64,000 nucleotides of DNA, taken from contig OY782831.1 of NCBI GenBank assembly GCA_963678375.2, forward strand, positions 62,001 to 126,000, in the 5' to 3' direction. Shown in pieces: positions 51,701 to 59,299 of the stretch (positions are counted from its first letter, which is position 1; each line of letters begins with the position of its first letter). This stretch comes from JAEKNW01 sp963678375. Lineage in GTDB: Bacteria > Cloacimonadota > Cloacimonadia > Cloacimonadales > JAFGVF01. Under the pieces are notes generated by a model. That model saw only the letters and a list, made by a program, of their open reading frames with translations, was not told the origin of the DNA and searched no databases. Made by a program: the position numbers and the translations under genes.

Positions 51701-53200
51701 CCAAGAATACCCAGGATCAAGTAACAAATCAGAACTATTATAATTTAAAGTAAATGATGATTGGTCTGCATCCTCATGATACCAAGTAGATCTAGATTTT
51801 TCATGATTTATATATAACGATGTGTGATTCCCAAAATCATTTAAGTCTGTTAATTTTTCTTTTAAAACTGTTACTTCTGAATTAAATAATAATTGATAAT
51901 TAAAACTGTTGTGTGTTACAGACGGGTTAACAGTCACACCGTTATAACTTTGAATAATAAAAGCACCCCAATATATTTCATTCATAAAATTTCGCATACC
52001 TAATCTATATTTGTGATTAATATTTGAACTTATAATATCTTTTAAATCCATATCTCCACCGAACTGTAAATATCCAAGTGAACCATAATGTGACGTAACG
52101 TTATATATATCTGCAACATCATCATATGGTAAAAAATAGTATGATGGATACATCATACTATTTACAGCTTTCAAATCCTTTTTTATTAAATTTTTTTCGT
52201 ATAAGTTTTCTCCATCATATCTAAATCTAAAAGTAAAATAAGACATTAAAATATTATAACAGTACTCTCTATAATATAATCCTTCTCCATACACCCCTGA
52301 ATCTTGAATAAGTAAATTTAAGAGTCCAGTTTCATAAGTAACATTATTCCAGTAATAATTATCATTTCCTGCATAATTAAATAATATGTCATCTATAAAA
52401 TTTAAATAATCATTATTGCCGAGAACAGTTGATGCTAGACCTACAGCAGCAATTAATCTAAGACCAATATTATTAGGCTTAATTGCAAAGAATCTAATAT
52501 AATCATTTTGATTATCTATATCTATCCAGGGAGCAGTACCTGGATAAGCATCAACGATTTTGCTGGCATAGTACGAATAATTAGAATTAGTTGAGTCTTG
52601 TTCCGTTAACTCTGGGTTGTTTGAGAGAAGAATACCAGGTAAACTATACTCAATTCTTCTCTTTGCAAAACTTGTTAGTATATGTAGCTTACTGAGTAGG
52701 CTTTGTTGGAATTCTACCTGAGAAGATATGCCTAAGCTAATGAAAAATTGTTCATCATAATGATAATATACTTTATCAACAATATTAGCATATAGTGATA
52801 TAATTGTTGATAAATCTCTTGTTTTCGCATTACCATCCACAATATAATCAGGATATGTTGGACAAATAAACATAGGGATTACAATATTATCAATACTCAC
52901 AAAATGAGAGAAACTCTCATCGAATAAAAATCTAACGCATTCATTTAAATTATCATTAGAATCATTATCATCATTAATTAAGGCTTTAGTCGCTAAATTA
53001 GAATATTTCCAAACCCTACTTATAGTGTTACTTGGTGAGACATAACTAACATGTGAATAAATATCCCCAAAAATAGGGTCATTTGTGACTCCTGCTTTTA
53101 TACAGTTTAGATCATTTTGAGAAAGAATTCTTGTTTGTTGTGGTGTTGCTGATATCAAAAAAGCCAAGGCAATAAATAAAAGCGATAAATATAATTTCAT
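48779..53200 (-). CDS. Secreted heparinase II/III-like protein with beta-helix and T9SS-type sorting domain
   Basis: 1473 aa. Signal peptide about 1-18 (LAFLISA-TP). Residues about 60-400 are alpha-helical, like the toroid of polysaccharide lyases. Around 470-525 lies the heparinase II/III signature: WYHEDADQSSFTLNYNSSDL, LLLDPGYSWTRS, YRYRLWMSSPLAHNLIITTD. A beta-sandwich follows. About 955-1150 is a right-handed beta-helix (SGIHISSTGEATISYAQLSH, AHISNSNFNNNNVGI, GIWVYNSSPLIQSCSVNH). Then a TPR-like helical part, and at about 1387-1473 the sorting domain with YPNPVS, IYNIKGQKI and PNGVYFLSV. It probably cleaves or binds an acidic polysaccharide at the cell surface. The start follows AAGGAGG. 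Markedly Asn/Ser/Tyr-rich. Confidence 0.78.
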   Translation of the reverse strand: MKLYLSLLFIALAFLISATPQQTRILSQNDLNCIKAGVTNDPIFGDIYSHVSYVSPSNTISRVWKYSNLATKALINDDNDSNDNLNECVRFLFDESFSHFVSIDNIVIPMFICPTYPDYIVDGNAKTRDLSTIISLYANIVDKVYYHYDEQFFISLGISSQVEFQQSLLSKLHILTSFAKRRIEYSLPGILLSNNPELTEQDSTNSNYSYYASKIVDAYPGTAPWIDIDNQNDYIRFFAIKPNNIGLRLIAAVGLASTVLGNNDYLNFIDDILFNYAGNDNYYWNNVTYETGLLNLLIQDSGVYGEGLYYREYCYNILMSYFTFRFRYDGENLYEKNLIKKDLKAVNSMMYPSYYFLPYDDVADIYNVTSHYGSLGYLQFGGDMDLKDIISSNINHKYRLGMRNFMNEIYWGAFIIQSYNGVTVNPSVTHNSFNYQLLFNSEVTVLKEKLTDLNDFGNHTSLYINHEKSRSTWYHEDADQSSFTLNYNSSDLLLDPGYSWTRSNSTENSYRYRLWMSSPLAHNLIITTDDAESLFSMESDYLNNTTDLLKNYIDNNDIDQNVLRPIALSERTDSNITCTQSSANYCMSTETVSSSSISILHDNNDVTNNRTFYRLDNNVSVVFDKITNFGDTPIDIITQNHTAAYLDNTATPYTYVVNSNNSIDITQSFGPEIFVGGQAVIDNINVGLKLFFVSNQNYSININDRLPFFKNAYHIAIRPYYQNIIGEVKHCSIFDAFNDSEGPKLQLIESSVSSKSLVFSNSDNLNYIYIGTESNSEILFPSANIRVLTDSDHFIYETDQNNLPCKLVLTNGSNLKISVVNQTYQTVFSSSESDNYIIEWNNDSVEIVCSSNSEPERKVVIIKNNVEAVNVSMKFMNKYDEEEQAFIHNLAFDSTKILINYSYDDLLTSNFVNDDLVLYKGTYDSIDSFNSLTLGYDNLRFTDNINIPQGSILAIEPNSNIIFDTSCGINVKGTLFINGDLYNEVIIDNHRDTWSGIHISSTGEATISYAQLSHSNIAIMNEGKAHISNSNFNNNNVGIINDKCNEFYINRSNFTSNMTTGILVKDISLALNKSTIKSSSFDYNGYGIWVYNSSPLIQSCSVNHSKYASIYSSRLSYPVIEKCTLLNSINYTGVSSLDTPEIKLSGQSYPVMDYLCNEIIPGNGYSVYISDNDPKDFYCRDNWWGSSNQHNIGNTFYPTSWNVIFSPFLTDPVNLSTSNTSLKQAIVYEKEGQFSQAKQIYNQLISDCSGEADISLARLYNISENSSDIYSVLTILENDYINTNDNICFTESFKAYCARKDGNTQLAVHILDQLLEHPDLSQLDSLYIELDKYYISLQDDSRLSALDYNTMIMNNSILKTIQDIELLDCEDNNDSNNIINEVYHYPNPVSRLSMLKLSLNFKSETTFNIGIYNIKGQKIISLKDNKATKGNSIYEFSNKNSPLPIIPNGVYFLSVDTPSDRYLSKILILRGKQ

Positions 53201-53237
53201 ACTTCCTCCTTTGAATATCTATTTCATTATTTTTAGT

Positions 53238-53296
53238 TAATATTAATTTACAGAAATTTATTGTCAATAATAATTTATAGAAATTTATTGTCAATA
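53238..53296 (-). promoter_or_regulatory. Tandemly duplicated promoter (27-bp repeat)
   Basis: Two copies of a 26-bp unit (53244-53269 and 53271-53296, one mismatch) lie 27 bp apart. Each carries TTGACA on the minus strand (53262-53267 and 53289-53294), with candidate -10 boxes AATATT and ATTATT at 17 bp. The proximal one is about 40 nt before the start codon leader of the heparinase-like gene. Confidence 0.55.
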
Positions 53297-53485
53297 TTAA
53301 TTTTTTATAACAATTTCCGAGAACTTATGACTAATAGCTATCAAGCTTCCTTTCCCAGTAATTTATCATTTATTATCATCCTTTTTTACATTTTTTCAAA
53401 TAACTTAGGTGTCGGAAATATTATATATAACACTATAATCTTTTATAAGATTTCTATAGATAATATATTTCAAAAAATTCAGTAA
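53297..53485. other. AT-rich spacer with no gene seen
   Basis: About 190 bp between the duplicated promoter and the LruC terminator. A 74-codon plus-strand reading frame crosses it but lacks a ribosome-binding site and has low-complexity content; I do not call it. Confidence 0.5.
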
Positions 53486-53514
53486 ATAAAAAAGGACCCT
53501 TGAAAAAGAGTCCT
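53486..53514 (-). terminator. Terminator of first LruC gene
   Basis: 9-bp stem AGGACTCTT/AAGGGTCCT (one G-U pair) on the minus strand, followed by TTTTTTATTT, 22 nt after the stop codon. Confidence 0.85.
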
Positions 53515-53535
53515 AATATAAAAAAAAGGAGTTTT

Positions 53536-55536
53536 CTAAGGTTGTTGGTAAATTAGTTGGTCATCTCTATATTCAGGCAAATCAAGATACCAATCAGGAT
53601 AAGATTGTCCAGATGATTCAGCCCATGATTGGAACTTATGATAAGCATGGTTTATCTTTTTAGTCTCATAAGGATAATCCCAGCTTTCAGCGATATTCAA
53701 AGCCCAAGGATGGTTATTTACAGTTTTGTAGAATCTATTTTGATTAATATTAGAAGAATCATCATTAAGCCCGAAAAGAGTTAAATCAACTAACTCTGTA
53801 GGAGGATAATCAGAAAGGTGAACCTCATGATCTCTTTCCCTATCGACAAAAATAAATGGATTGAAAGGAATAGACCACTGCCAGTTTTCAATATCTTGAG
53901 GGTTAGTAAAAATAATATTTAAAGCAATCTTAACAGGCTCAACATAATTAGTTCCAGCTTGTGTGTTTATAAAGTCTCCATTGTTTTGCAGTATTAAGTC
54001 ATTTGTATTATTTATGAATCTAATTACTGCATTATCACCTTCTTCTAGCTGAGGAGAAAAGTTAGGATGAGATACAACATTTGAGTATGATAAAGTATCA
54101 GTTCCATCGATAATTACATAATCAGAAATGATATTTGAATTAAAAGGAAACTCTACTGCAAAACCATTTTGTTTTCTTGCCCCTACTGCTCGTAGTTCAA
54201 ATTCAGTTATCAAGTTAGTTATCTCACCTTCTACATTTTTATGGAAGAACATATTATAATCTACTACCATATCATTGAAATCATAGTCTCCTTTTTGTGG
54301 CCATAAGTCTTCAAAAACCAAGGTAGAATTTGAATAATTGTTTGTATGGAAAGCCTTGTTTGGATCACTAGGAAAATCATCAAAAATATCTGATATTCCA
54401 TCTTCATCTTCATCATCTGGAGTATCGATTGGTTGGACATCATCAATGTCTATTGATTCAATTGGGTTTGCAGTTGCATAAAAAACTGCATCATTATAAT
54501 CATCATCACCTTGATTAAATACTAAATCTTCAAAAGCAAATAAGAGCTTTTCATACTCTGAATCATAAACAAGAATGCTCTGTTGATTATTATTCGGATT
54601 AAGATTGGTATTTGAAAACCATGAATTAGTGACAAGATGAGCACCACCACTGAACCAGCCATTATCCATTAATACCCAGCCAATAATAGTACCTGGTTGA
54701 AAAATACCTAAAGATATCTTATCTCCAGGAACTAAGCCTCCACCAGAACCTACCATGGAAACATTAGGGAAAATAACTTTAACTGTATCTATATCATCTC
54801 TACTTTGAGGTGGGTTACCTTCTTGATAAGTATAGAAGCCTAAAGAGTTTTTGTGTCCAGCACCTTCATGAACAAAGGTTACCCAGACTTCAGCTGCTTC
54901 ATCAATAACAAGCACGTTTAGCTGGTTACCGTCAGCAAGATAAGTAGGATGATATTGGGGTACGGGTCTACTTTCAGGCAAGGTTGCATCAACTTTGGTT
55001 AAAAAAGCTGCTGGGATATCATCACTTTCCATGTTTAAAGGAACCCCTTCAGCATTATACTGATCTAGATAAAATAAATCAGTCTTAGGAGGAGCTATAG
55101 GATTTTTATCATTTCTACCCTTATCACTTTGTCCATTACCGAATTCATAGCTAACTCTATTATTAATAATAGGTAGTTCCAAGGAAGACATATATCCCAT
55201 TAGATAAACACTAGTGAGATAGGTTGGTAAAGTTGTCTTAAAAACAGCAGAACCTGAATTGTTTGTAGAACCAGAATCTAACAACTTACCACCATTATCT
55301 GGGGATTTATCATAGACTTTAAAAGGAATGTTAGCGACTCCTTGTCCTTGACCATTAAAAACTTTAACATCAATAGTTACCAGTTCAGTAGTAGAGAAAT
55401 CAAAATCATCTTGAACTTGAAGATCTTCAAAATCTACTTGATTAGTATTTGCATCATTTGAATCATCATTACTACAAGCAAAGCTGAATAACAAAAATAC
55501 AGCCACTATAATAGAAAACATTAGTTTATTTTTCAT
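53536..55536 (-). CDS. LruC-domain lipoprotein, copy 1
   Basis: 666 aa. Lipobox FSFAC-S with Cys21, followed by an acidic Asp/Asn linker, a surface-lipoprotein feature in this lineage. An Ig-like domain (about 45-125: VTIDVKVFNGQGQGVANIPF). A DUF4114-type domain (about 210-345: WVTFVHEGAGHKNSLGFYTY, SGGGLVPGDKISLGIFQPG, FEDLVFNQGDDDYNDAVF). A thrombospondin-type-3-like calcium linker (PDDEDEDGISDIFDDFPSD). The LruC domain from about 410 starts at FEDLWPQKGDYDFNDMVVDY and ends with SWDYPYE and YPDWYLDLPEY. The FEDL-GDxDxND pattern occurs twice and looks calcium-binding. Function unknown, probably an exposed scaffold. Own terminator; TATAAT lies upstream near 55555. Confidence 0.85.
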   Translation of the reverse strand: MKNKLMFSIIVAVFLLFSFACSNDDSNDANTNQVDFEDLQVQDDFDFSTTELVTIDVKVFNGQGQGVANIPFKVYDKSPDNGGKLLDSGSTNNSGSAVFKTTLPTYLTSVYLMGYMSSLELPIINNRVSYEFGNGQSDKGRNDKNPIAPPKTDLFYLDQYNAEGVPLNMESDDIPAAFLTKVDATLPESRPVPQYHPTYLADGNQLNVLVIDEAAEVWVTFVHEGAGHKNSLGFYTYQEGNPPQSRDDIDTVKVIFPNVSMVGSGGGLVPGDKISLGIFQPGTIIGWVLMDNGWFSGGAHLVTNSWFSNTNLNPNNNQQSILVYDSEYEKLLFAFEDLVFNQGDDDYNDAVFYATANPIESIDIDDVQPIDTPDDEDEDGISDIFDDFPSDPNKAFHTNNYSNSTLVFEDLWPQKGDYDFNDMVVDYNMFFHKNVEGEITNLITEFELRAVGARKQNGFAVEFPFNSNIISDYVIIDGTDTLSYSNVVSHPNFSPQLEEGDNAVIRFINNTNDLILQNNGDFINTQAGTNYVEPVKIALNIIFTNPQDIENWQWSIPFNPFIFVDRERDHEVHLSDYPPTELVDLTLFGLNDDSSNINQNRFYKTVNNHPWALNIAESWDYPYETKKINHAYHKFQSWAESSGQSYPDWYLDLPEYRDDQLIYQQP

Positions 55537-55615
55537 ATTTTTCCCCTATGTGCATTATATAGAAATTTTAACACTTTTTATATTTAATACAAGTTTTATT
55601 TTAAAATATTTGTAC

Positions 55616-55645
55616 TAAAAATAAAGGGGACTATCAAGTCCCCTT
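55616..55645 (-). terminator. Terminator of second LruC gene
   Basis: 9-bp perfect stem AAGGGGACT with its complement and a 4-nt loop, then TTATTTTTAG on the minus strand, 18 nt after the stop. Confidence 0.9.
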
Positions 55646-55662
55646 CTTCTTCTCTCACGATT

Positions 55663-57666
55663 TTATTGTTCTTCGTATATTCTTTCTGGATTTCTATAAC
55701 CTGGAAGGTCTAAATACCAATCAGGATAAAGGTTACCAGAAGATTCTGCCCAATCTTTAAATAGCAAGTAAGCACCAATTACATTGTTTCTTTCATAAGG
55801 GTAATCCCAGCTTTCAGCGATATTTAAAGCCCAAGGATGGTTCTCAACAGATTTATAGAATCTACTTTGACTAACAACTGAAGAGTCATCATCTGTACCA
55901 AAAATAGCTAAGTTAGCAAGTGGAGTTGGAGGATAATCAGCCAAATGTATTTCATGTTCTCTAACTCTATCCACATAAATGAATGGATTGAATGGTGCAT
56001 TCCACTGCCAAGTTGATATATCTTCAGCATTAGCAAGTTTGATATCGAGGGCAAATTTAACACTACCTTGATAAGGTACATTCTTTTCTGTATTGATGAA
56101 AGTATCGCCTACAGGTTGAATTAAATCCAATGTATTGTCGATATAAATCATTGTAGCATTTGCACCAGCTTCAAGTTGAGGTGCAAAGTTTGCATCTGAA
56201 ACAAAAGTAGAATAAGTTAATGGATCTGATCCATCAATAACGGTATATGATTCAACATTAGCTGAAGCAAATGGGAATTGAATAGCAAAACCATTTCTAT
56301 ATCTAGCACCAACTGCTCTTAACTCAAATTCAGTAATGACATTCTTTATTTCGTTATCAGCATTTTTATGATAGAAGATATTATAGTCCACTACCATATC
56401 ATTGAAGTCATAATCACCCTTTTGAGGCCATAGGTCTTCAAAAGCTAAAGTGGACATACTATAGTTGTTAGTTTGGAAAGCTCTTTCTCCATCTTGTGGG
56501 AAATCATCAAAAATGTTAGGAACACCATCACCATCATCATCACTTGGAACTCCAATTGGTGTAATTTCTGAAGTATCAATAGAGTTAGTAGGTTCAGATG
56601 TTACAAAGAAAAGAGCATCATTGAAGTCATCATCACCATAATTAAACATCAAGTCTTCAAAACCAACTACTAGCTTATCATACTCATCATCATAAAAAAG
56701 TACAGATTGTTGGTAACCAGTATAGTTTAATTCTTTGTCAGAATACCAGGTATTAGTAACTATATGAGGTGCACCATTATACCAACCATTAGCCATAAGC
56801 ACCCAAGCTACAACGGTTCCAGGTTCAAATTCACCAATATACACTTTGTCTCCAGGAACTAATCCACCACCGCTTCCTACCATAGAAACATTAGGGAATA
56901 CTACTGTAATTTCATCTATATCATCAGCAGTTTGTGGAGGATTATTAATATCAAAAGTATAGAAACCGAACACATTTCTATGTCCAGCACCTTCATGAAC
57001 AAAAGTTATCCATAAGTCTGCAGTTTGATTAATAATAACAGCATTAAACTGGTTCGCTGGATAGAGATAATGTGGTTTATTATCTGGAACAGAAACTCTT
57101 TCTGGAAGTGCATTATTTACTTTAGTTAAGAATCCAGGAGCAACTGCTTCAAATTCCATGTTACTTGGAACACCATCAACATTGTAGGTATCTAAGTATG
57201 TTAGAGTTGACTTATCAGGTGTGATAATTTCTTTATTAGCTCTAGCACTGTTAAAGCTATTTGAACCAAATTCATAGTTTGCATATCCATCACGGATTGG
57301 TATTTCAATAGCATCCATGTAGCCCACTACAAATAATGATTTAAGGTAAGATGGTACTACAATTTTGGAACTAAGTACACCGTTAGTATTTGTAAAACCA
57401 GAATCCAGTAATTTACCTCCATCTTGAGGATCTTTATCGTAGATTTTAAAAGGAACTCTATCTACACCATTATTACTACCATTTGATACTTTTAATTCTA
57501 CATTCACATTATCTGTTGTAGAAAAATCAAAATTATCCTCAATCTGTAAATCAGAAAAATTTATCTCTTGAGAACTATTGTTAGTACTTTTAGTTGAGCT
57601 TTCACAACCAAAAGTTATCAGCATCAATGTCAACACAATTATTAAAACAATATTTTTGTACTTCAT
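55663..57666 (-). CDS. LruC-domain lipoprotein, copy 2
   Basis: 667 aa from ATG 57666 (GGAG at 6-nt spacing); the longer frame adds a poorly supported MYRLKLRMERD. Lipobox LITFGC-E with Cys21. Domain order as in copy 1: Ig-like, DUF4114-type (ITFVHEGAGHRNVFGFYTF; FEDLMFNYGDDDFNDALFF), Asp-rich calcium linker (PSDDDGDGVPNIFDDFPQD), then LruC (FEDLWPQKGDYDFNDMVVDY) and AESWDYPYE, YPDWYLDLPGY at the end. It is a close tandem paralogue of copy 1, alike along its length by eye. It has its own TTGACA promoter (57700-57727) and terminator, so the two are regulated separately. Role unknown; surface display likely. Confidence 0.85.
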   Translation of the reverse strand: MKYKNIVLIIVLTLMLITFGCESSTKSTNNSSQEINFSDLQIEDNFDFSTTDNVNVELKVSNGSNNGVDRVPFKIYDKDPQDGGKLLDSGFTNTNGVLSSKIVVPSYLKSLFVVGYMDAIEIPIRDGYANYEFGSNSFNSARANKEIITPDKSTLTYLDTYNVDGVPSNMEFEAVAPGFLTKVNNALPERVSVPDNKPHYLYPANQFNAVIINQTADLWITFVHEGAGHRNVFGFYTFDINNPPQTADDIDEITVVFPNVSMVGSGGGLVPGDKVYIGEFEPGTVVAWVLMANGWYNGAPHIVTNTWYSDKELNYTGYQQSVLFYDDEYDKLVVGFEDLMFNYGDDDFNDALFFVTSEPTNSIDTSEITPIGVPSDDDGDGVPNIFDDFPQDGERAFQTNNYSMSTLAFEDLWPQKGDYDFNDMVVDYNIFYHKNADNEIKNVITEFELRAVGARYRNGFAIQFPFASANVESYTVIDGSDPLTYSTFVSDANFAPQLEAGANATMIYIDNTLDLIQPVGDTFINTEKNVPYQGSVKFALDIKLANAEDISTWQWNAPFNPFIYVDRVREHEIHLADYPPTPLANLAIFGTDDDSSVVSQSRFYKSVENHPWALNIAESWDYPYERNNVIGAYLLFKDWAESSGNLYPDWYLDLPGYRNPERIYEEQ

Positions 57667-57699
57667 ATCTCTCTCCATCCTTAGTTTTAATCTATACAC

Positions 57700-57727
57700 A
57701 ATATAATGGTATTGTTTATTTTGTCAA
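57700..57727 (-). promoter_or_regulatory. Promoter of LruC copy 2
   Basis: -35 TTGACA (minus strand of 57722-57727), 16-bp spacer, -10 TATATT (minus strand of 57700-57705). Confidence 0.6.
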
Positions 57728-57970
57728 ATAGTATTTTTATTCTGAAAATACTTTCAATTAATTGGGACAAGTTTCCTTGTTATTACTTGCCTCACAGTCA
57801 AATATTTTTTTGTTGTCTTTTAGTAGTACTAGTATTATCTGGGAAATTTTCTATATTTAATATTAATAGTATTAATCCTTGATAGTTACACTCCCTTTAA
57901 AAATCCAGTAAATTATGAGGAGATTAACAATCAAGGATTTATACTTGCTAGAGGTTTATGTTTATACAAG
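57728..57970. other. Intergenic stretch with no gene seen
   Basis: About 240 bp between the LruC promoter and the long hairpin terminator of the upstream operon. I see no coding potential, repeat or clear regulatory box here. Confidence 0.4.
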
Positions 57971-58044
57971 AAAAAAAACACAAGTATTTAAAGATTTCTT
58001 ATGAGAATATCCTTCTCAAACAAATCAATGCAATGCTTGTGTTT
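57971..58044 (-). terminator. Long bulged hairpin terminator (possible 3' UTR sRNA)
   Basis: On the minus strand, AAACACAAG pairs with CTTGTGTTT (58036-58044 with 57976-57984) across 51 nt that include an inner GAGAA/TTCTC hairpin, ending in eight T. It is 45 nt after the last gene of the apbE operon and is unusually large for a simple terminator. Confidence 0.6.
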
Positions 58045-58089
58045 CTTATTATATAAGTAGAAAAATACTTATTTTTCTAAGATATATCT

Positions 58090-58515
58090 TTAATCTCTTT
58101 CTAAATTTTTTAGCCCCTTAGCTACGAAGATTAGAGCAATTCCTAGCAGTATTAATGACACTTGCTTTCCACTAGAAGTTACTATGTTGTTCCACATTCC
58201 AGATTTGAGATCAGTAAGACCTTTTTCATATTCTGTTTCAAGTTCAACGCTATAAGAAGCAATGGTAGAGTCAGAAAGTGATTCTAAATACATTAAATCT
58301 TCAGCTGATAATTCTTCAGTTCCAATTCCTTGTTTATAGTTTAAAGTTTGTTGAATCATTTCCTTACTTTGCTCATACTGGTTATCATAAGAGTCTTTTT
58401 CAAAATTATAACTATCTACATCAGCTTTTATAGATGTAAAAGTTAAAAATACGCCTAAGAGAAGGGCTATCAGCCCAATAGAGTTTACTACATTTGAGTA
58501 ACTATTACTTTTCAT
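58090..58515 (-). CDS. Small two-helix membrane protein
   Basis: 141 aa, not recognised. An N-terminal helix (about 11-31, VVNSIGLIALLLGVFLTF) and a C-terminal helix (about 116-135, VSLILLGIALIFVAKGL) flank a charged, glutamate-rich central part of about 80 residues (DSYNFEKDSYDNQYEQSK, SVELETEYEKGLTDLK) that may be a helical hairpin. If both ends face the cytoplasm, the centre is periplasmic. Co-directional with and 14 nt after the HgdC-type activator gene, so probably in the same transcript. The function is open. Confidence 0.6.
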   Translation of the reverse strand: MKSNSYSNVVNSIGLIALLLGVFLTFTSIKADVDSYNFEKDSYDNQYEQSKEMIQQTLNYKQGIGTEELSAEDLMYLESLSDSTIASYSVELETEYEKGLTDLKSGMWNNIVTSSGKQVSLILLGIALIFVAKGLKNLERD

Positions 58516-58529
58516 TTTATGTCTCCTAA

Positions 58530-59294
58530 TTATTTTTTTGCAATTAATGAAGCCCCTAGAGCCCCAGTAATGATTGGTGTTTGATATGTATATAATGGAA
58601 TATTTAACATATTTTCTAAAATTGATTTCATTGACTTATTAAAAGAAACCCCTCCAGTAAAAGCCACAGGAGTCTCCCACTTTAATGAATGAATCTGATT
58701 AACGATTCTTTTAGCAATAGACTTATGAACAGCTTTTATAATCGTATTGCGAGAATATCCTTTTGCTATCATACCAATTATTTCTGATTCAGCAAAAACA
58801 ACACATGTAGAATCAATATCAATTTCAGTTTCTGCATGGAAAGCAAGATCAGACAATTCATCTACAGAGCATTCAAGAATAGTAGCTACTACTTCCAAGA
58901 ATCTGCCTGTTCCAGCAGCACATTTATCATTCATAACGAAATCAATTACTTTATTATTTTCGTCTAAGGTAATGACTTTAGAATCTTGTCCCCCTATATC
59001 AATTACTGTTCTTATCTCTGGTTTTAAATAGGATAGTCCACGAGCGTGACATATAATCTCAGAAGAAATTTTATCTCTAAAATCAACTAACTTTCTACCA
59101 TAACCTGTTGATACGACTCTTTCAACTTTATCTAGCTTATGTTTCTTTAAAATATTATCATAGAGTTTTTGGGCTGTAAGCTTTGGTGTTACTCCAGTTG
59201 CAGTATATTTCCAATCAATAATCTTGTTTTCTGAATGATCGAAAAGTACTATTTTACTTGTAGTTGATCCAATATCAATACCTATTGTAAGCAT
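58530..59294 (-). CDS. BadF/BadG/HgdC-type ATPase, 2-hydroxyacyl-CoA dehydratase activator-like
   Basis: 254 aa, typical of HgdC-type activators. ASKHA ATPase core: LTIGIDIGSTTSKIVLFD at 2-19, TGYGRKLVDF near 63-72, TVIDIGGQDSKVITLDE near 96-112, and FTGGVSFNKSMKS near 215-227. Both Cys that hold the bridging 4Fe-4S cluster of the homodimer are present: MNDKCAAGTGRFLEVVA near 121-137 and STCVVFAESEIIGM near 161-174. Such proteins use ATP to send one electron to a dehydratase or benzoyl-CoA-reductase-type enzyme. No dehydratase subunit is adjacent, so its partner must lie elsewhere. Five nt after the M16 gene. Confidence 0.9.
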   Translation of the reverse strand: MLTIGIDIGSTTSKIVLFDHSENKIIDWKYTATGVTPKLTAQKLYDNILKKHKLDKVERVVSTGYGRKLVDFRDKISSEIICHARGLSYLKPEIRTVIDIGGQDSKVITLDENNKVIDFVMNDKCAAGTGRFLEVVATILECSVDELSDLAFHAETEIDIDSTCVVFAESEIIGMIAKGYSRNTIIKAVHKSIAKRIVNQIHSLKWETPVAFTGGVSFNKSMKSILENMLNIPLYTYQTPIITGALGASLIAKK

Positions 59295-59299
59295 AAAAT

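Noticed and set aside
45004..53296. A larger genomic island from the IS to the duplicated promoter
   Set aside because: Only one IS end pair is seen, with its own target duplication. No integrase, tRNA or second IS bounds the heparinase region. Composition looks lower in GC by eye, but I could not compute it.
53261..53485. Plus-strand 74-codon ORF upstream of the LruC terminator
   Set aside because: No ribosome-binding site, low-complexity hydrophobic content, and it starts inside the duplicated promoter.
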